NCBI GenBank assembly: GCA_949283445.1
Contig: CASDTD010000019.1
Coordinates: 1 to 7,388, forward strand
Reading direction: 5' to 3'
DNA length: 7,388 nucleotides
From: an uncultured Coriobacteriia bacterium
Lineage (GTDB): Bacteria > Actinomycetota > Coriobacteriia > Coriobacteriales > QAMH01
The notes below the pieces were generated by a model. It worked only from the letters and a program-made list of their open reading frames with translations. It made no database searches and was not told where the DNA came from. Each line of letters opens with the position of its first letter. The first letter of the stretch is position 1. A program made the position numbers and the translations under genes. Below, in pieces: positions 4,991 to 7,388 of this stretch.

Positions 4991-6538
4991 ATGTCGGATA
5001 CCGGCCAGTCGAACAACAACAAGCCCGAGCGCCGCTGCATGCGCTGCGGCAAGACCGAAAGCGAAGCGGGCGCGCTCGTCACGCTGCCGCCCAACCTGAC
5101 CATCTGCCCCTCCTGCCTCGAAAACGAGGTCAACCAGATGTCGCAGATGTTCGGTTTCGCGATGCCCAACCAGCAGCCCAAGACCGATAACAAACCGCCC
5201 AAGACCACGACCGACGAGAAGGGCAACACCATCGAGGAAGTCGAGGGCGAACCCGTCGACGAAGACGGCTCCCCCACCGATTCCAACAACAATCAGGGTG
5301 GCTGGGGCCCGTTCGGCAACTTCGGCTTCTTCACCGGAACCGACGGCGGCGCCTTCGGCATGGGAGCACCCGCCCCCGCCAAGAAGCGCAAGGAGGGCGA
5401 GCCCATCATGGCGCCCGTCCCGCTGCCGCACATCCTCAAGGGGCAGATCGACGATTACGTCGTCGCGCAGGAGCTGGCCAAGAAGATCATCGCGGTGGCC
5501 ACCTACAACCATTACAAGCGCTATGACGCGCAGAAGGACACCGACGTCATCATCGAGAAGAGCAACATCTTGATGCTCGGCCCGACGGGCACCGGCAAGA
5601 CCTACCTCATCAAGACGCTCGCGCGCCTGCTCGACGTGCCGCTGGCCATTTCGGACGCCACCACGCTCACGCAGGCCGGTTATGTGGGCGATGACATCGA
5701 GTCCATTATCACCAAGCTCATCACCGCAGCGGAAGGCGATATCGAGCGCGCCGAGCACGGCATCGTCTACATCGACGAAATTGACAAGATCGCCAAGAAG
5801 AACGGCAACGCCGACGGCACGAGCGGCGGCCGCGACATCGGCGGCGAGTCCGTGCAGCAGGGCCTGCTCAAGGTGCTCGAGGGCACGACGATGGAAGTGC
5901 CGCTGTCCGGCGGCATGAAGACGCCGTTCTCCCGCAACGCCACCATCGACACGAGCAACATCCTGTTCATCTGCGGTGGCGCGTTCCCCGGCCTGGAGAA
6001 CATCATCAAGAAGCGCCTCAACAAGAGCGCGGGCATCGGCTTTTCGGCCGCCGTGCGCGAAAACTACGACGAGGACCGCAACATACTGCAAAACGTCAAG
6101 GTCGAGGACCTCAAGGAATACGGCCTCATTCCCGAGTTCCTGGGCCGTCTGCCCATCCTGTGCACGATGGAAGCACTCGACGAGGGCATGCTCTACGACA
6201 TCCTCACCAAGCCGCACGATGCGCTGATCAAGCAGTACCAGGCGCTCATGAAGTACGACGGCGTCGAACTCGAGTTCGACGATTCGGCACTGCACGAGAT
6301 TGCCCATCAGGCGCTCGAGCAGGAAACGGGCGCCCGTGCGCTGCGCGCCATCATCGAGAAGTTCATGCTCAACATCATGTACGAGGTGCCGAAGGATCCC
6401 AACATCGGGCACGTCGTCATCACGGGCGACTACATCCGCGGCGAAGGCGCGCCCATTATCGGGCTGAAAGACGAGCCGCTGCTCGCGGGCGAGCAGAGCA
6501 AGCTGCCCGAGGGCGCTGCGTCCAACTCGAACGAGTAA
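4991..6538 (+). CDS. clpX: ClpX, ATP-binding specificity subunit of the ClpXP protease, with an extended linker
   Basis: 515 residues against 424 in E. coli. N-terminal zinc domain: C16/C19 and C39/C42. AAA+ module: Walker A GPTGTGKT (197-204), pore loop GYVG (230-233), Walker B IVYIDE (258-263), arginine finger R386 in EFLGRLP, sensor II GARALR with R452. The IGF tripeptide that docks on ClpP is intact (349-351). ClpX hexamers unfold tagged proteins and feed them to ClpP in the cytoplasm. Oddities: Walker A lies about 78 residues later than in E. coli because residues about 52-135 form an acidic, then Gly/Phe-rich, probably disordered insertion, and the pore-entrance RKH motif is replaced by M309-K310-T311. 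The start has AGAGG seven bases upstream. clpP is not adjacent; no convincing promoter is seen in the 129-bp gap after the regulator gene, and no terminator separates clpX from the tRNA. Confidence 0.98.
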   Translation: MSDTGQSNNNKPERRCMRCGKTESEAGALVTLPPNLTICPSCLENEVNQMSQMFGFAMPNQQPKTDNKPPKTTTDEKGNTIEEVEGEPVDEDGSPTDSNNNQGGWGPFGNFGFFTGTDGGAFGMGAPAPAKKRKEGEPIMAPVPLPHILKGQIDDYVVAQELAKKIIAVATYNHYKRYDAQKDTDVIIEKSNILMLGPTGTGKTYLIKTLARLLDVPLAISDATTLTQAGYVGDDIESIITKLITAAEGDIERAEHGIVYIDEIDKIAKKNGNADGTSGGRDIGGESVQQGLLKVLEGTTMEVPLSGGMKTPFSRNATIDTSNILFICGGAFPGLENIIKKRLNKSAGIGFSAAVRENYDEDRNILQNVKVEDLKEYGLIPEFLGRLPILCTMEALDEGMLYDILTKPHDALIKQYQALMKYDGVELEFDDSALHEIAHQALEQETGARALRAIIEKFMLNIMYEVPKDPNIGHVVITGDYIRGEGAPIIGLKDEPLLAGEQSKLPEGAASNSNE

Positions 6539-6575
6539 TTGCCTGATTACAGCTGTATTTCGCGCGGTTTTGCGC

Positions 6576-6581
6576 TAGAAT
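6576..6581 (+). promoter_or_regulatory. -10 element of the tRNA-Lys promoter
   Basis: TAGAAT ends 17 bases before the tRNA's first base, so transcription would start about 10 bases upstream of it. No good -35 is found at 16-18 bases; a perfect 10-bp palindrome TACAGCTGTA (6548-6557) covers that area. Confidence 0.45.
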
Positions 6582-6598
6582 ACGAGAGCTGCACATGC

Positions 6599-6674
6599 GG
6601 ACCGTTAGCTCAGCTGGCAGAGCAGGGGACTTTTAATCCCAAGGTCCAGGGTTCGAACCCCTGACGGTCCACCA
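6599..6674 (+). tRNA. tRNA-Lys (anticodon UUU), CCA encoded
   Basis: 76 bases fold as a complete cloverleaf: acceptor GGACCGT (6599-6605) with ACGGTCC (6664-6670), D-stem GCTC/GAGC (6608-6611, 6620-6623), anticodon loop CTTTTAA (6630-6636) with anticodon TTT at 6632-6634, T-stem CAGGG/CCCTG (6647-6651, 6659-6663) around TTCGAAC, discriminator A, and CCA at 6672-6674. The first pair of the anticodon stem is a G-A mismatch (6625, 6641), leaving four good pairs. It reads lysine AAA and AAG codons. Its 3' end is duplicated downstream. Confidence 0.98.
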
Positions 6675-6679
6675 GCGTA
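6653..6679 (+). repeat. Direct repeat copy 1: 3' end of tRNA-Lys (candidate att core)
   Basis: This 27-base stretch runs from the T-loop through CCA plus five bases and is repeated exactly at 6852-6878, 199 bp downstream. Here it is part of the intact tRNA gene. Confidence 0.9.
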
Positions 6680-6683
6680 TTCC

Positions 6684-6716
6684 AGAGGCTCCCGGCAGCG
6701 GGAGCCTCTCTTGTTT
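6684..6716 (+). terminator. Rho-independent terminator of tRNA-Lys
   Basis: AGAGGCTCCCG (6684-6694) and CGGGAGCCTCT (6699-6709) form a perfect 11-bp stem with loop GCAG, followed by CTTGTTT. It lies 10 bases after the tRNA and likely ends any clpX read-through as well. Confidence 0.92.
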
Positions 6717-6720
6717 CGCC

Positions 6721-6845
6721 ATCTCGCAGGGGTTCGAACCCGCGAGATTGCGAGGCCGGTGCAAGGTGCCAGTGGCACGTTGCACGGCGAGCAAGGCCGA
6801 AATCGAGCGGCAGCGAGATGAGGCCACGCGGGTTGCCGAAGGCAA
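6721..6845. repeat. Dyad-rich segment between the two tRNA 3'-end copies
   Basis: Three dyads occur in a row. 6721-6748: ATCTCGC and GCGAGAT flank GGGTTC/GAACCC, giving 13 pairs with a two-base bulge and a T-arm-like centre. 6759-6785: a 27-base near-perfect palindrome (GTGCAA, G/G mismatch, GTGCCA, single G, mirrored). 6833-6845: TTGCC-GAA-GGCAA. A second GCGAGAT at 6813-6819 can compete with 6742-6748 for ATCTCGC. No credible reading frame is seen; a structured RNA or element remnant is possible. Confidence 0.55.
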
Positions 6846-6851
6846 GACGCA

Positions 6852-6878
6852 TCGAACCCCTGACGGTCCACCAGCGTA
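6852..6878 (+). repeat. Direct repeat copy 2: orphan tRNA-Lys 3' end (candidate att remnant)
   Basis: Exact 27-base match to 6653-6679, ending in GGTCCACCAGCGTA, but the bases before it do not resemble the rest of a tRNA. Integrases of many islands and prophages use tRNA 3' ends and leave such a copy at the far junction. No integrase is present in the 199-bp interval, so this would be a scar after deletion, or a decayed tRNA duplicate. Confidence 0.75.
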
Positions 6879-6883
6879 AAACC

Positions 6884-6923
6884 GCAGGTCATCGGCGCAA
6901 TGCCGGTGGCCTGCTTTGCGTTT
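6884..6923 (+). terminator. Second terminator, after the orphan tRNA 3' end
   Basis: GCAGGTCATCGGC (6884-6896) pairs with GCCGGTGGCCTGC (6902-6914) as a 13-bp stem with two G-U pairs and a GCAAT loop, followed by TTTGCGTTT. It stands 10 bases after the orphan CCA, like the first terminator after the tRNA, and may be the original tRNA terminator displaced by insertion. Confidence 0.8.
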
Positions 6924-6929
6924 GGGGAG

Positions 6930-7048
6930 TCGTTTTCGAGCCGTTTCATCCAAAAAAATCCATGCGCTACGAATTGATGGCGCTCATTTTGCTCTGACAT
7001 CGCCAGCAAGCCAAATGGCTGGACGACAGAATCTGCTGCCACTGGTGA
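6930..7048. other. Non-coding spacer before the mirrored array
   Basis: No gene supported. TTTTCGAGCCG at 6933-6943 recurs at 7161-7171 inside the array. CGAC at 7024-7027 lies exactly 41 bp before the CGAC of the first array copy and may be a decayed fifth unit, but its GGGTGA half is absent. Confidence 0.4.
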
Positions 7049-7198
7049 CAGGTGGGTGACTTTCCGACGGTTTTCGCTGTTGCCGGAGTCAGGTGGGTGA
7101 ATCGGCGACGTTTTGGGGTTCTTGATGCCCGCGAAATGTCGGTATATCACCCATCTGCGCTTTTCGAGCCGAGACGGTGTCGTCGCATCACCCGTTTT
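7049..7198. repeat. Mirrored four-copy repeat array, GGGTGA-N5-CGAC
   Basis: Four copies of GGGTGA-N5-CGAC: 7054-7068 and 7095-7109 on plus, 7138-7152 and 7179-7193 on minus. Neighbours on each arm are exactly 41 bp apart and both inner and outer pairs are symmetric about 7123.5. The two plus copies share CAGGTGGGTGA before N5 and GTTTT after; the inner minus copy has CAGATGGGTGA. The inner pair can fold as RNA: an 11-bp stem (7090-7100 with 7147-7157, one G-U), then CGAC/GTCG and TTT/AAA pairs. Possible roles are a protein-binding array, an element end, or an RNA hairpin. No gene is recognised in it; the outermost copy reaches the stop codon of the next gene. Confidence 0.75.
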
Positions 7199-7388
7199 AG
7201 GCACTTCGATCCGCCGCTGTCACCCGGCCGCAGCGCTCCACCAGCACGTCGGCCACTCCGTACACGATTCCGCCCACCACGTAGGCGAACAGGTCCCATG
7301 GGTCTCCCACGCTGCCAGCCACGAACAGCGGCGCGGCAAACTCCCAGAACAATCCGCATGCGAAAATATAGGGAATGGCAAAGCGTAG
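7197..7388 (-). CDS. Membrane protein, C-terminal 63 residues (cut by window edge)
   Basis: An open frame enters from the right edge and ends at TAA (7197-7199). Two hydrophobic stretches are visible: residues about 3-25 of the fragment (FAIPYIFACGLFWEFAAP) and about 31-50 (WDLFAYVVGGIVYGVADVL), joined by GSVGDPWD. The G-x-x-WE ... D-x-x-D/Y ... GG pattern resembles small VanZ-like and related integral membrane proteins, but the match is loose and the family is not assigned. Protein-like composition, GC-rich third codon positions and a hydrophilic tail (CGRVTAADRSA) support a real C-terminus. It is convergent with the tRNA and reads into the mirrored array. Confidence 0.7.
   Translation of the reverse strand, partial: LRFAIPYIFACGLFWEFAAPLFVAGSVGDPWDLFAYVVGGIVYGVADVLVERCGRVTAADRSA

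Noticed and set aside
4964..6412. Minus-strand open frame of 482 codons opposite clpX
   Set aside because: Antisense shadow; low-complexity Val/Leu/Asp/Arg composition and no motifs, against an unmistakable ClpX on plus.
6548..6557. Palindrome TACAGCTGTA before the tRNA
   Set aside because: Ten bases only; could overlap the -35 region but there is no further support for an operator.
7049..7198. CRISPR-like array
   Set aside because: Only two copies per orientation, with an 11-15-bp conserved part and opposite orientations in the two halves; no cas genes.
6605..7204. Minus-strand open frame of 199 codons across the tRNA and repeat region
   Set aside because: It reads antisense through a tRNA, two terminators and the repeat array; its apparent peptide repeats are just translations of the DNA repeats.

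Overview
The window reads as chromosomal DNA of a GC-rich, obligately anaerobic actinobacterium of the Coriobacteriia, most likely an Eggerthellaceae member such as Slackia, Eggerthella or a relative. This placement is inference. It rests on GC-rich third codon positions, a ClpX with a long extra linker, and a stand-alone molybdopterin oxidoreductase with a small iron-sulfur partner and its own LysR-type regulator, an arrangement abundant in that family.

Left end (1-640, minus strand): a hipBA-type toxin-antitoxin pair. hipA is cut by the window edge and starts one base after the hipB stop. Its control region holds three near-identical 12-bp dyads whose starts are exactly 39 bp apart (540, 579, 618). 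This block is AT-richer and uses AGA/AGG arginine codons, so it looks acquired.

Centre-left (664-3956): a minus-strand operon of a 784-residue bis-MGD molybdoenzyme, a 112-residue dicluster ferredoxin subunit and a 59-residue protein with eight cysteines, ending in a hairpin. A divergently transcribed LysR-type regulator is separated from it by a 303-bp intergenic region with candidate promoters and dyads. No Tat signal, membrane anchor or TorD-type chaperone is visible, so the enzyme is predicted to be soluble and cytoplasmic. The substrate cannot be read from sequence; a reductase or dehydroxylase of a small organic molecule is the guess I favour.

Centre-right (4991-6674): clpX, unusually long at 515 residues because of a roughly 78-residue acidic, then Gly/Phe-rich insertion between the zinc domain and the AAA+ module, followed by tRNA-Lys(UUU) with encoded CCA and a strong terminator.

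Right end (6717-7388): about 480 bp without a gene but full of structure. A 27-bp exact copy of the tRNA-Lys 3' end recurs 199 bp downstream, followed by its own terminator, which looks like an integration scar. The interval between the copies is packed with dyads. Then comes a symmetric array of four copies of GGGTGA-N5-CGAC: two direct, two inverted, 41 bp apart on each side and mirrored about position 7123.5. The window closes with the C-terminal end of a minus-strand membrane protein. The mirrored array and the tRNA duplication are the least explained parts; the molybdoenzyme operon is the most interesting biochemically.
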